A stretch of 64,000 nucleotides of DNA from Pleurodeles waltl (GCF_031143425.1 NC_090445.1:816184317-816248316); one strand, 5' to 3'. Shown: positions 10,891 to 22,629, counted from the stretch's first letter. Program-made: numbers and translations. The notes: generated by a model not told the origin, from the letters alone.

Positions 10891-13079
10891 TGTTAGAAAT
10901 TGGGTCTCTAGTTGGCAGAGGTATGCACCCTGTCCAAGTAGGGACCACAATCCTAGTCCGGGTAAGTTATAATACAACCTAATGAATCCTGTGCTCACCC
11001 TATGCCAGTTTGGCACAGAGCAGGCAGACTATACTCACAAGGCAATGTGTAACGTATTTGTGCAATAACTCATACAGAAACACATTGAAAACATCACAAA
11101 AAAGGCACCATGCCAGGTTAGAAAAATATATTATGACTTTATAAATAAAACAAGACCAAAATGACAAACATCCAATATGTAGAGCCTGAGATATGCAATT
11201 TTAAAGATTTACGTGATAATAGCGCAGGGAAGTGCAAAGCACAAACTGGTTATCTAGTCACTCTGGATTGGGACAAAGTCACAAGTTCAGGCCAGCCGCG
11301 ATAGAGCACGAGCTGGCTACACAGGGACCCACTGGGGCCCACTAAACACAGTACTTTAAATCCTGGTGTGCGGTCTGTGATGCGAGGCTTTCCGTCATCC
11401 AGTGTCAGTTCTAAGAAGCTGTGCGGCGAGGCTTTGTGGGGCTTGGCGTCGCTTTGCATTGTTCCTGAAGAGCTGTGTGGCGAGGCTTTGTGGGGCTTGG
11501 CGTCACTTTACATTGATCCGGGGGAGATGTGTAGCAAGGCTTTGCAGGGCTTGGCATTGCTGTGCCTCGGTTCTGAATGGCTGGTAGCTGCTTGCCGAGG
11601 CTTTGCACCACCCTGCATTGAGTATTGGGAGGTTGGCAGCTGCTCAGTGAGACTTTGTGAGGCTTCACATTGCTTTGCAGCAGTTCCAATAAACACCACA
11701 GAAGGTAAAGCACTTTAGGACCACTTCTAGGGCAGGATAGACTCACAGGTTATGGAGGCCAGGTGCAGATGGTTCAAGTCTTAGATGTCCCTGAGACTTG
11801 GGAACAGGCGAAGCTAACAAGCCCTTGGACATCACTTGTGGTGGAAAGGCAGAGTCCTTCCAGCAGAGTCAGGGAGCAGCATGCAGCAAGGCAATAAGAA
11901 GAAAAACAGTCCTTAGATAAAAGCAGTCTAATTATGTACTTTGGGCAGCACCACAGTCCTTCTGACAGAGTCCAGTTGCAGGTAGAAGTATCTGATGTGA
12001 GGGGGCAGAGCCCCAATACTTTTACCCAAATGTGCCTTTGGAATGGGGGAGACTTCAAATAGCGGTATTGAAGTGCACCAGTTCCCCTTTCAATCCAGTC
12101 CCATCTGCCAGGGGATCTGTGGGGGGTTATCAGTCTTTTGTATGGGTCAGGTCACTAGCCTTTGAAGTGTAAGTGAGAGCCCCTAAACCCTTCCTGCCCA
12201 GGAAGACCCATCAGTATGCAGATAAATGCAAATGCCGCTGAGTGGCCGGTATTTATGGCTGTCTGAATGTAATGCAGAAGATTAACTGTCACCCAGCACA
12301 GACCAGACTTGGATTGGAGACAGGCTGTAAAGCACAGAGAACAGTAAGAGCAGAGAAATGCCTACTACTACAGTGGCATTTTTAAAATAGTAATGTTAAA
12401 TCCAACTTTACGAGTAAGCAGGATTTCTCATTACAATTCCAACCATACCAAACATGACAATGCCAATCCTTTCAGACCATAATCACCACTTAACAGTATA
12501 TAAGGACATTCTAAATGCTGGCTTATGAGATGAGCAGGCCTCACAATCGTGAAAAAAAGACTTTGGGAGTTTTTTACTGCCAGGACATGTGAAACAAACA
12601 AGTACATGTCCTGCCTTTTGGATATAGTGCACCCTGCCTTGTGGGTCACATAGTGCCTACCTTAGGCGTGACATTTGAAATAAAAGGGGAGTTTAGTGCT
12701 TGGCAAAGTGTTTTAAATGCCAAGTCAAGGTGGCAGTGAAACTGCACACACAATATCTGCAATGGTAGGCCTGAGACATGGTTAAGGGGCTACTTATGTG
12801 GGTTGTGGAATCAGTACTGCAGACCCACTAGTAACATTTAATTTACAAGCCCTGGGTGCATGTAGTGTGCTTTACTAGGGACTTAAAAGTTATTTAACTA
12901 TGCCAATTGGCTATGAGCCAATGTTACCATGTTGTAGGGAGAAAGTACATGCACGTTAGCACTGGTTAACAGTGGTCAAGTGTTCAGAGTCCTAAAGCAA
13001 ACAAAAACGAGGTCAGAAAAAGAGGAAGAAGAAGATAGCAAATTTGGGGTGACTGTTCACAGAGGGCAATTTTCCAACA
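10891..13079 (-). repeat. Right LTR (5' LTR of the minus-strand element), about 2.19 kb
   Basis: Begins TGTTAGAAATTGGGTCTC and ends GCAATTTTCCAACA. It is the partner of 6,263-8,414 and carries the same internal tandem array (about 11,400-11,690), better conserved than in the left copy. The LTR promoter that drove the element should lie here on the minus strand. I cannot point to a convincing TATA box. Confidence 0.92.
11400..11690. repeat. LTR-internal 54-bp tandem array (right copy)
   Basis: Core GTGCGGCGAGGCTTTGTGGG at 11,421, GTGTGGCGAG at 11,475 and GTGTAGCAAG at 11,529 give an exact 54-bp spacing. Two more diverged units follow to about 11,690. Because 54 is a multiple of three, open frames of 60-116 codons appear on both strands here. 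They are by-products of the repeat. Confidence 0.88.
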
Positions 13080-13084
13080 AGCAT
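13080..13084. repeat. Target-site duplication AGCAT, right
   Basis: Partner of 6,258-6,262. Confidence 0.9.
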
Positions 13085-13846
13085 AAATTAGGGGTTTAAA
13101 TCTATTTTCTGGTACTCATTTTGGGGAACCTATGTGTGCCATATGTAGTCACTGGCAGGATACTACTTGTATCACATATTGGTCAAAGCAGTTTCCTGAC
13201 CAAGCACCTAACTAAGGTCCCATACAGGAGTTATTCCCCAAAATTGAGTACCAGAAGTTAAGTTCAAATCCCTAAATTAGGCTGCTGATACCAGATACAA
13301 CACTAGTCACAACATAGTGCATAACTAGCTGGTAGTGCAGCAGGCACATATGTATTAAAGGTCCCAGTATTGGGACCAACAGCATTAAATGCCACACATG
13401 AGTAAAACATTTCAAAGGGTAATGAAGTATGTTCAAGTACCACAAACGTCACCCCACCCCACTATGATAAGGGCACACACAGCAAAGAGACATTGTGTGA
13501 CTGGTCCCCCTGTCTGTACAAGAGAAGTTTGCACAGATTTCAAGAAATTTGATTAAAACCCATAAGAGTCAAACCACAGAAATCAAATGGAGAATATACT
13601 CTTACAAGTCAAGGACCTGACAAACCTACAGCAAATAGGAAGTACGTAATTGTGACGAATGAGGCATGCAATAATTAAAAGGAGATCTCCACTAATTGCA
13701 ATACTTGGTTGCTTGAGTGTGCCATTCAAAATTACCTATGGGTTTAGAAAATTAGTGACCTGTTGCCCAGCACAAATTATATGTTTTATAGATTGCTCTA
13801 GAATTCTGCCATTCATTTTTTGAGCCCCTCTGGCACAAAGGACTTT
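13085..13846. other. Unassigned sequence
   Basis: AT-rich, no readable protein family and no obvious repeat structure. Confidence 0.5.
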
Positions 13847-14360
13847 GGGCCTGATCTAAACTTTAGTGGAGAGGGTACAGCAACAGACTCCCCACCCCCC
13901 CCTGGGAAAATGAAGTTCTGCCTGCCTCATTTAGAGTTGGATTGAAGTTCAATATATAGATGGCAAGACCCACATTCACTTTTGACAGCCTGATGGAGTG
14001 AGGTCAGTTTAAGGTTTAGGCATGTGTTCGCCTGCTTTGTAAGAGTGGATGAACCCAGGGCCAGTTTTCATTGTCTGGGCAGTGAAAACTGCAAAATGAC
14101 CCTCATGCCATGGGAGAAATCTCTCATGGTGAAGAGGACATTTGTCATCATGTTGATGGAGCCATCTGTCAAACTTTCAATGCATTTATAGGAACCACTG
14201 TGATGGTAGTTCTTGCAAAAGCAAGAGATGCCTGCTGGGCTGGTGGACAACTCCAAATCTGGTGAGGGGATACTTCCTCACAGCGAAAGAGTACTTTATG
14301 GGAATTTACTCCATTGCCCTGATGGAGTAAATTCCTGTTAGTCAAATATAAATCAGGCCC
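13847..14360. mobile_element. MITE-like element with GGGCCTGAT inverted ends
   Basis: The left end GGGCCTGATCTAAA (13,847) and right end TATAAATCAGGCCC (to 14,360) form an imperfect terminal inverted repeat of about 14 bp. Similar GGGCC/GGACC ends flanked by TTA occur at 40,463 and 52,698, which suggests a PIF/Harbinger-type non-autonomous element. The flanks here (TTT and ATA) are not a clean duplication. There is no coding capacity. An internal inverted pair CATTGCCCTGATGGAGTAAA / TCCATCAGGCTGTC-type words is present but degenerate. Confidence 0.55.
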
Positions 14361-16519
14361 ATAGTCAATATATCAACCTGAGCCAGAGAACCATTTGAAC
14401 TGTAACCACCACATTACCCACTGAGCAATATTTTGAGTGCGAAGAGTTTCAGATATTGAACCATCCCATGAGGTAATAAATGGATAGTTAGTGAAATCCT
14501 AAATCCTCTTTTATTAATTAATAATACACATGAAAACTAGAATAAATGAATCTATTCTTAAGGTTTATTTTAAACTCAAAGTCAAAGTCAAAATTAAAAA
14601 CTAGTGCTCACAATATGAATTGTAACCACAATTGTCACAGCAGCAATGCTTCCATAAAATGTACATAAAAAGAGGCAATCCAACATGATTGCAATTATAT
14701 GTTTGTAGCAATCCTACCTCCATTCTGCTACTTCTAAGTACTATTTATAGTGCAGCAAAAAAAAAACACAACTCAAGATAGGCAATATTCTAAAGGGAAA
14801 AGGACATAATATTCATAACTTGTAATGCAAGCGATAGTCAGGCCTAGGAAGTACTGAGGAGCCCTGACCAATGAGCTCTGGGAAAGTGTTTATTGCATCA
14901 GCTTTTACAATAATTTTGGAAGGACCGACCCATGACCCATGTCTTCCCAGTATCACAAGGATGTCAACACAGTATGGTGAGGGTGAGCAGCACTGTGGTC
15001 GGGGGAATCTATGAGGCACTGCTGAACAGTGAAGGCAGTGTTGGACTGAAAGAAAGGCATGGTGCTGCATTTGTCGCTAAGTGTCAGTTGTGCAAAACCT
15101 AAAGAAAAGTGCAATGCATGAAGATACATTCTTCATATGAGCTCTTTGGGGAAGTTTTTCAGTATAAGAGTGAGTACTCATTGGGCTTGGCTTTCATTTT
15201 GTTTTTTGGTGGCCTGGCTTATTGTAAGTGGCCTACTGGAATAGTAGCCTTCTGTGAGTAAATGTTGCAGCGCAACTTAAACTGGTATTGTTTGAACATA
15301 AGTGCTGCTCTGTGAGTGCTCAACTCACCTGGCAGAACAGCTTGGTCTGCAGTGCTCTCTCAGCACAAGCATGTGCCACTAGTGTTGTGATATTGTATAA
15401 ACAATCAACATTCTGGTCCTGACCTCCCCATGATTTGGAATTCAGCAAAATGAAAGATACACTATTCATCAAAACTGAAGTAGGACTGACCTCTTCTGTT
15501 TTAATCAATGTGAGAGAAACTGGTTCTGGAATTTTTATTTTGTCATTTGAGAAACTACCTCCCGTTGGAGAGAATTGTCTGGCTTGCAGAGATTAATGAA
15601 GCTAATGTCCAGCATTTCCCCTTTTTTCAGTACTTGCCAGCATTAAAAAGATGGTAAAAATGGTCAGGTTTGTATTCTTGGAATTGTGGTACCAGCTACA
15701 GCTACTTTACCTTCAGTCACATATATATTTTTCAGCAAGTTAATCTTTTATGGAAGTCTAAGCACTTGACAGCAGATGCCAATTCTGGTGTGTACTCTAT
15801 GTTTATAAAGGGTTTCTGCATTTTAATACTGATGTGTGAGGTACCTTGTAGGTAATAGGGAAACTTAAAGTAAACTTTGGTGCTGAATTTTCTCCATTGT
15901 TAAAGTACACCCATTTTTGTGCTCATACATGAGTTTATTTTCATTATATCTACTGTAGATAGGTTTTGCATCCATTGGTGTGTAGTGTAATGGTGTGCTT
16001 TATTTTGTGAGTCATTGAACATATACCTCATTACCTATCTTCATTGCCAATCTGATTGCTGAGTTGCTTACAGTGTTTTACTGTGTACAGCATGAGGGCA
16101 TGGGTCCATGCAAGGAGTATGGGTAGTGTTGAGGATACTTTTGTGTCTGGAAACAGTGTCCACATTTTGTTCCTTAGTGTGCATTGACCACATGGTAGAA
16201 TGTGCAGCTCCCAGGGAGTTCTGATGCCCAGGTGCTACTTGTGTTAAGGCTCCTACTTTACTGGATTGAAGGTTATGCACTGTTTGCATGGAGGGTGAGT
16301 AGTTCACTGGATTATATGCCCACTTGCTGTTTGTGTACAGGGTGCATACTCTACTCAGTTCTACTCCTGTGTGCTGTTTGCGTGGAGAGTACACAGGCCA
16401 GTGAGTGTGATGCACATGCACATTTCTGGAGGTTTATTTTGGTTTGTGTGCCCTGTTCCAGGGTGCAGTTGGATTCCCTGTGTGAGGGGGGTGTGAGCTT
16501 GTACATAGTAAATAAATTG
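14361..16519. other. Unassigned sequence
   Basis: Scattered short frames only. A 9-A run lies near 14,757. I see no gene, transposon end or array. Confidence 0.45.
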
Positions 16520-16605
16520 GTATAAATTGTATTTGTGTAGCGCTTACTATCCCTAACAACGCGTTGAAGCGCTTTAAGGTGAATATCACGCTACCCAGAG
16601 CCTAG
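16520..16605 (+). repeat. SINE/LINE-tail-like fragment
   Basis: The segment TTGTGTAGCGCTTACTATCC..AACGCGTTGAAGCGCTTTAA contains two AGCGCTT boxes around a short insert. This pattern is common in 3' tails of vertebrate LINEs and the SINEs that use them. A weaker version (TTATATAGTGGTTCATACTC) lies near 55,552. The identification is by pattern only. Confidence 0.35.
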
Positions 16606-17689
16606 TTAATGGTCAGCCAACTAATGGGGTTAGTTTTGCATGCTGTGTGAGGACTTGTTCCATTTGATGTGACTATTAGAGGGGGCAATGTGATGTACAA
16701 TTACTAGCTGGAATCAATATTGGTATGGTTTCCAAAGAGCTTAAGGCAAATAGGCATGAGATATTTAGGGTAATTTGTTTACAGATGTTGGAGAAGGAAG
16801 GTAGAAAGAAGCAGAGGTCGATTTTAAAAACAGAAGTGATGAAGGTCAGTTTTTTATGCAGAATTTTAAGGGTTATAACAGGTTGAGAATTTTTTACGCA
16901 ATGTGTGGATGTAAACCTTTGAAAAACAGTTTCATTTAACAATATTTCTCACCGTAAAAAAGGAAGCACAGATTGACAAATAAGAGCCTCTTTTATATAC
17001 CCACTACACCATGCTTAGAGAGACTATACTATAAAGTATTAGAGTTTATGCAAATTATATGCAACATAAACAATATATTATAAAAAAAATCTTTTTAAAC
17101 ATCCACCAACTTAAAAATATAACAAGGCAATTAAAATAAACACAATGTAGTAACCATTAGTATATTCAGTGCTATGTTTGTCACCTATTCAATGTCTGGT
17201 GTAGAAGGCGCCACCCCCTACATCCGCATGAACCTGAAGTGCACCCCCAAAGAACAGTCACCATGTCCAGCAGATTGGATGTGTCCTGGGGTCACCTTCT
17301 CCTTCTAGGTTACACCTTGCCTTGTAGTGAGAGGGTGGATCAAGATGGATATGCTGCCATTTGCCCTGTGTGACATTGTGTATGATGCTGTTCTGTTTTG
17401 AGCTATTTTCAATGCACAATGAATACAGAAGATAAAAATAAAAACTTATTTACAAGCCCCTGTGCGCTGCAGCAACTTCACTTTTAGTGGTTGTCTGGTG
17501 GCACACACTGCATGGCTGAATCTACAAGGCTACAGAAAGCCATCCTGCATGGCTTTTTATGGCTTTGTAGCTGTGGACTGAGGCAATACAGCACAAGTCA
17601 CTGCTTTGCTACACCGTATGATAGGGAGATGTGCAATGGGCTTTACGGTGGGTGTTCCCACGTAACACCCATGGCATTTGACACATTCC
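16606..17689. other. Unassigned sequence
   Basis: No coding region or clear repeat boundary is visible. Confidence 0.45.
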
Positions 17690-18075
17690 TAGATTTATGA
17701 GATTTCGTAACCCTGGGAATGCATCAAAAGGTCATTCCTCCCAAGGGAGGCATAAGGAAGGCACAACAAGGAGAAGTGCCTTTATTTCTCCTCGTTTTAC
17801 CTTTTTCGAAGTGTGCTGCAGAATGCAGCACACCAGAACTAGAAAAACACCTCTTGTGTTTGTTTTTGTACAGAATGGTATCCCTTCCTGCACAAAATAT
17901 ATCATCCCTGCAACGTAGAAGGTACGTGCGTTGGTGCATGGCAGTTCATTGTGCCTCAGCACCGGAAAAAAGACAAAGCGCATTCCTACCCTTTTCTTTT
18001 GACGCAGGGCACCACAGCAAGAATCTTTGCGGTGCTGCCATGCGCCAAAATCTTGTAAATGAGGCCCTACGTATA
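17690..18075. mobile_element. Hairpin-containing MITE-like element (boundaries uncertain)
   Basis: A perfect 10-bp stem GTGTGCTGCA / TGCAGCACAC with a 3-base loop lies at 17,811-17,833. The right edge ends TAAATGAGGCCCTA (about 18,057-18,070), like the GAGGCCC end of the element finishing at 41,909. The left edge was not matched, so no terminal inverted repeat is proven. Overlapping open frames of 70-119 codons here have no recognisable domain. Confidence 0.4.
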
Positions 18076-18188
18076 TAAAACACCATCATAAAAAACATCA
18101 GAGTTCACCTAAAAATAAGATACAATGCATAGTAAATACATCATGTAAAAAGTAAAACATCATCAATCACAACATAGCAGCAAATAGC

Positions 18189-20335
18189 TGCTAGAAATGG
18201 GGTTTCTGGTTGGCTAGGGTATGCTCCTCAGCTAGGCAGAACCCACCCACTCTAGTCAGGACAAGGGAGTTACACGTCCAAGATAACCCCTGCTCACCCC
18301 CTTAGTAGCTTGACAGGAGCAGTCAGGCCTATCCCAGAGGCAATGTGTAAGCGTTTGCACAACATACACAACACACGTGATGCACTATCCCCAGCACAAA
18401 GGAAACACAACACCAGATTATATAAAAATATACTGTATTGTACACAACGCAATTATTAGACCAAACATCACATATCAGTTCGATCATGCTACCTTAGCAA
18501 TTGTCAGAATGTTACACATTAGTTACTCTGCAAACTATCAATAGTCACATATAACACACAGGTTACTCAGTATTCTGCAACATAAGCAGTAGTCAGGAAA
18601 CACGTTATTACACCAAAGCACTTGCCACAAGAATATCATAAACACCCATAGTAGGAATATTATAAACCATATGGCAAGTCATAAAAACATATTAGTATGG
18701 TATGCCCCTAATAGGAACAGTTGCATACATATGTAAAACTTCATAAAGTAGGTAGGCAATATAGGTATCCACAAAGTCTGTAGCAAGAACCAGGATATAT
18801 ATTATCCCTTTAGGGAGTACCTGTTCTGATGATAAAGGCACCTCCAGTGCCTGGAAGATGGAAAATAGGGCCCCCCAGCGCTCTTCTGCGCCGAACGGGG
18901 GGCCTCTACTACTTTGAGGTCGAGGATGGCGGCACAAACCTCCTTTGAGCTATTGATGGGCCCCTCCAGGGGCCTGCAATTACTGAGGGCCCCCCTGGGC
19001 CTCAACTGGCCCTCCTTATGGGGGGCCAAAGTCCTCCAAAATAGCATAGGGGAGGGGGCACCACGCACCCCCTCCGTTTGGTGACTGGCCCCTCCTGGGG
19101 CCCGCGATTGCTTGGGGCCCCCCCCGGGCCTGCACTGGCCCTCTGAGTCAGCGGGTGGCCACAATACTAGCACTGGCCCACAAAGGGCCAATGAGGGGTC
19201 TGCGGCGCTGGCGACCCTCCGGTGAGGCTGCCTCCCCGCCCACAGATCAAACAGGAGCCCTCCGGGGCTCAGCATGCGAAGGAGAGGCGTCCTCCTCTCC
19301 TTCCTGCCTTTGTCAACGTTCTGGCCCAAAGCAGGGCCTTCCGGTGGTGTTCTACAGAGCGGACCTCGCCCCGGGGGCACCCATAGGAGCACGCTTGCTC
19401 CGGTTTGTGAAAGAAAGGTTTTCTTTGTGCCCTGTAGGCACCAGGAATCGCGCCCCACTCGCGATTGGATGAAACTGCCTCCCCGGGCTGCGGCGGTGAT
19501 TCCCAGCACCACAACACGCTTTTTCTAAAGCGCTTGGACAGCAAATGAAGCCTGGGTCACGGCGGTGATTTTTCCATGACACAAATCGGAAAGAACGCTC
19601 TCCAAGGCGCTACCACTATTATCACAGCGCCTCTCCACAGCACTCTCCACAGCGCCACTTCCAGATATTGGGAGAAGCACTCCTGGTGTCTGAAGAATGT
19701 CGCAGGGGTCAGGGGCTACAGCACCCTGCCCCTGGGGGGACAAGAGTCTTAGGAAAAAGGCCCACAAGGGAAGGGGCCCAGCAACAGGCCAGCACAGAGG
19801 ATGTGAGCAGGTGGCAAGTCCCTTACAGCGACCAAGCAGGTCACAGGTCAGTACAACAGCAGCAGTCCCTGGCGGTCCCTGGTGAGTTCTAGCAGTCCTT
19901 TGTGTCCAGTTCCACAATGATTCCAAGAATCTCCAAATTGTGGGGAAAGTTCCCCTGAAGTTATACTCAGTCCTTACAGTGTTTTACAATGGTAGGGAGA
20001 GGAGGTTACAACCAGTTACAACTGGTTCTGGGAGTGACCCTTCTCTCCTTCAGCACAGGCTCCAAAAGTCAGTGGGGAGTAAACAACCCTATTGTGTGAG
20101 GCCAGGGCACAGCCTTTACAAATGTCGGTGTGCCCCGCCTCTCCCTTCTCTCAGCCCAGGAAGACTATTCAGTATGCAGATGCACCTCTGTGACACCTCC
20201 ACCCTCCCGGTGTACAGGCTGTCTGAAACAAAGCACAAAAAATTCACAAAGCCCCAACTGTCACTCTGCCCAGACGTGGATTGGAGTCAAGCTGCAAAAC
20301 ACCAGAGTAACAGGGCAAAGACTGGACTTTGTGTG
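18189..20335 (-). repeat. Diverged LTR of the same superfamily as 6-13 kb
   Basis: The left end TGCTAGAAATGGGGTTTC and following words (CCCTGCTCACCCCCTTAGTA, CAGAGGCAATGTGTAAG) match the LTR start at 6,263/10,891. Near 20,150-20,300, CAGCCCAGGAAGACTATTCA and AACTGTCACTCTGCCCAGAC match the LTR at about 7,525-7,640. It has the same left-to-right layout, so its transcription would be minus. A GC-rich middle (18,870-19,640) is extra compared with the 6-kb LTR. The last ~700 bp of the LTR are missing, where an inverted LTR piece takes over. Confidence 0.7.
18956..19150. repeat. Two-copy ~125-bp GC-rich direct repeat inside the LTR
   Basis: GGGCCCCTCCAGGGGCCTGC (about 18,957) recurs as GGCCCCTCCTGGGGCCCGCG (about 19,086). 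Each is followed by GGGCC..GGGCCT..ACTGGCCCTC. This variable tandem segment keeps a 236-codon minus-strand frame open without encoding a known protein. Confidence 0.6.
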
Positions 20336-21331
20336 CCTTCCATCTTGTGAAGATCTCCAAGGGCTTAGTTTAGAGCTTGCCTCCTGTTGTTTGAAGTCTC
20401 AGGGACAGCAAAGACTTCTTTCTGCAAGCGGCTGGAGTCTCTAGAGAGACTCCTACTCTGTCCTGTGGTGCCCATCCAGTTCCTGGGACCCTGAAAGGAG
20501 AAGCTGGCAGCCTAAGAGGAAGAAATCCACACACAGAACGAAGTGCGGGGAAAAGATCAACGTGACTCCAATCTGCGGCTGAAGAAACAATGCACCGCCA
20601 GCTTTGCGGCGGAAATCGACGCTCGCCAGCAACGCAACCGACGAATCGACGCATGGAGCTGGAGAAATGACGCGCATCATCGCTGATGGAGGCTGTTGAG
20701 ATCCCAACCCGCGCTGTGTGGTTTTTGGATCATTGTGCGGCTGGATTTCTGACGCAAACACCGATGGGTGTATAACAACAACGCAAGGCCTGCCCGGACC
20801 CGAGAGTGCTGACCAGATCGATGCGGAGAGAAGAAACGACGCGCCACATCCCGACGAAAGGAGAAATGACACAAAGACTCGCTTGTGAGTGAAATCGACG
20901 CATCGCAAGCCCTTTTTGACACACACTCGCCCGTGCAGGGTTATTTTTGATGCACCCAAGGTACATCTTCATGCTAACAGTGTTAGTGTGTGTTTGAAAC
21001 TACATAAAGACTCTTTTTGCTTTTTAATTGATAACTTGACTTGTGTATTGTGGATCTTTGTCATTTTGGTCTTGTTTTGTTTAGATAAATAATCTCTATT
21101 TTTCTAAACCTGTGTTATGTCATTTTGTAGTGTTTTCATTAAGTTACTATGTGTGTTGGTACAAATACTTTACACCTAGCACTCTGAAGTTAAGCCTACT
21201 GCTTGTGCCAAGCTACCAAGGGGGCAAGCAGGAGTTAGCTGAGGGTGATTCTCTTTTACCCTGACAAGAGTGAGGGTCCTTGCTTGGACAGGGGGTAAAC
21301 TGACTGCCAACCAAAGACCCCATTTCGAACA
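20336..21331 (+). repeat. Inverted LTR end (opposite orientation to 18,189-20,335)
   Basis: Reverse-complemented, the right edge reads TGTTCGAAATGGGGTCTTTG, then GGTTGGC, then CCTGCTTGCCCCCTTGGTAG. This matches the left edge of the LTR at 18,189 for about 270 bp with indels. It is therefore an LTR 3' portion in + orientation. It includes a CpG-rich stretch (20,560-20,900) with repeated CGACGC motifs. Outside it the bases ATAGG (21,332-21,336) nearly match ATAGC left of 18,189. Confidence 0.65.
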
Positions 21332-21613
21332 ATAGGTTTTACCATCCAACACATTATCTATACAGTTTGCACACATAAAACTGCACAGAGTCCTTTCAAC
21401 ACACTCCCTTCTCCAATGCACATCACTGTCACATATATTTACTCTAGGGGTTAAGCAAAGCCCATACTTTGCTAGGAACAAACCAAGGTATCCACATGGG
21501 GACTATAACTTAACACCTGATTTTATCTCACATTTTGCTTTTTTGAGAATAGGGGACCAGAGCCTCAGCAAAAAAGTGCAGCTACAGCTAGGCCTGAAAA
21601 TGTACGATACAGT

Positions 21614-22612
21614 CTAAAAGTTGTTGATAGACTGCCTTATCACATTAGTTCTAATACTCCAACTCCAATGGAGGTATTTGACAACTACACAAGCAATAGA
21701 TTCCTTGGTCTCTGCTCGCAATAGCCTTAGGGCCACCACATACTGCCTAACCCCCAACTGTTTCCAAATGGTCAGAATCCAAATCAACCCAGGTTTTACA
21801 TACCCAGGCCAAAAGAATAAGAAGTGATGCAGAATGTCATCGGAATGCTTGCATCCAGGGCAAGCCATGCTCTGGTCTATTTTAGATTTCCATTTTGCAT
21901 ACAAAGACTGTAATGGTAGAGTACCATGTTGAAATAATATACAGGAATCTAGCTGCAGGAGCCAAAATATAGTCTAAAAAAGATTTGCACATTCTGTGAG
22001 ATTTTAATTCTAAGAAGCCTGCAGTCAGAGCTACTTGATTTCTGTTGCTCACCTCTAATGACCATTTTTGTTCTCAAAAGGCTTCCTTAGGGGTTTCCTT
22101 AGAAAGGTTCAGAGGCCAACCATATTCATTCCAGTGGTCGTCCAAACCAATTTGGTGCAGTGTCTTCACAGAAGCATATCCAATGAATCTTGTAATTCTC
22201 ATGTAGCTCAATTATTTCTTTAAGAACATTATATTATTCTACTAGGGTTGGTGTGGATTTGAGCCTCCTCCAAAACAAATTTGGTCTTAACTGAATGAAT
22301 AATTGGTTTAAAACCCAAGTCCCACCATAAACGGAGCAAGGGGTTACATAAATTGATACTACTCTTCATGACATGGGGGAACCAGAGCATACTAGCTACC
22401 CTAATACCAAGATAATCACATTCTGACACTCTTTCAAGATCCCTTCCCTCAAGGGTAACGGATCCTCTGAAGGACTTATGGGGGTTGACACTCATGAACT
22501 TAGTTTTTGCATAATTTATTAACAGGCCTCTCTCCATGCAACAAAAAACACTCAGCAAGTGTCTGCAGACCCGTTGGGGTTTTAGACACCAGCAAGGTAT
22601 CATCCACAAATC
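21614..22612 (-). pseudogene. Minus-strand LINE, 3' half: RT motif and C-terminal Cys/His region
   Basis: From 22,612 downward the reading is FVDDTLLVSKTPTGLQTLAE, then CCMERGLLINYAKTKFMSVN and SECDYLGIRVAS. This is the RT palm with catalytic F-V-D-D followed by the thumb. Near 21,900-21,614 the reading is CPGCKHSDDILHHFLFFWPGY..TKESIACVVVKYLHWSWSIRT. That is the C-terminal C-x2-C-x8-H motif typical of some LINEs, with the last cysteine replaced by W. Stops and frameshifts separate the two parts. The 5' half continues at 28,922 beyond an inserted L1. The clade is not assigned. Confidence 0.75.
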
Positions 22613-22629
22613 AAAGAAGGAGGGTTTTA
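22613..22629. repeat. L1 target-site duplication, left copy
   Basis: AAAGAAGGAGGGTTTTA here and AAAGATGGGGATTTTA at 28,906-28,921 are diverged copies of one 16-17-bp site. The duplicated DNA belongs to the interrupted LINE. Confidence 0.65.

Larger units (their letters stand above)
6258..13084 (-). mobile_element. Gypsy-type LTR retrotransposon, pol-deleted, with target-site duplications
   Basis: Two long direct repeats (6,263-8,414 and 10,891-13,079) begin TGTTAG and end CAACA, and they are flanked outside by the perfect 5-bp duplication AGCAT (6,258-6,262 and 13,080-13,084). The internal part is only about 2.5 kb. It holds a minus-strand gag with a SCAN-like domain and a protease remnant, but no RT, RNase H or integrase. 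A minus-strand polypurine tract abuts the left LTR, which fixes the orientation as minus: the 5' LTR is on the right. Five-base duplications are usual for Gypsy/Metaviridae. The LTRs differ at many sites and the genes carry stops, so this is an old insertion. The missing pol means it depended on proteins supplied elsewhere, or lost pol after insertion. Confidence 0.93.

Noticed and set aside
11368..11746. Frames of 111-116 codons on both strands
   Set aside because: They arise from the 54-bp LTR minisatellite, whose length is a multiple of three.
14813..15070. 85-codon minus-strand frame considered as a transposase fragment
   Set aside because: No helix-turn-helix or DDE residues could be recognised.
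18802..19512. 236-codon minus-strand frame
   Set aside because: It runs through a GC-rich LTR with a 125-bp direct repeat. The composition is proline/glycine/arginine-rich and no domain is visible.
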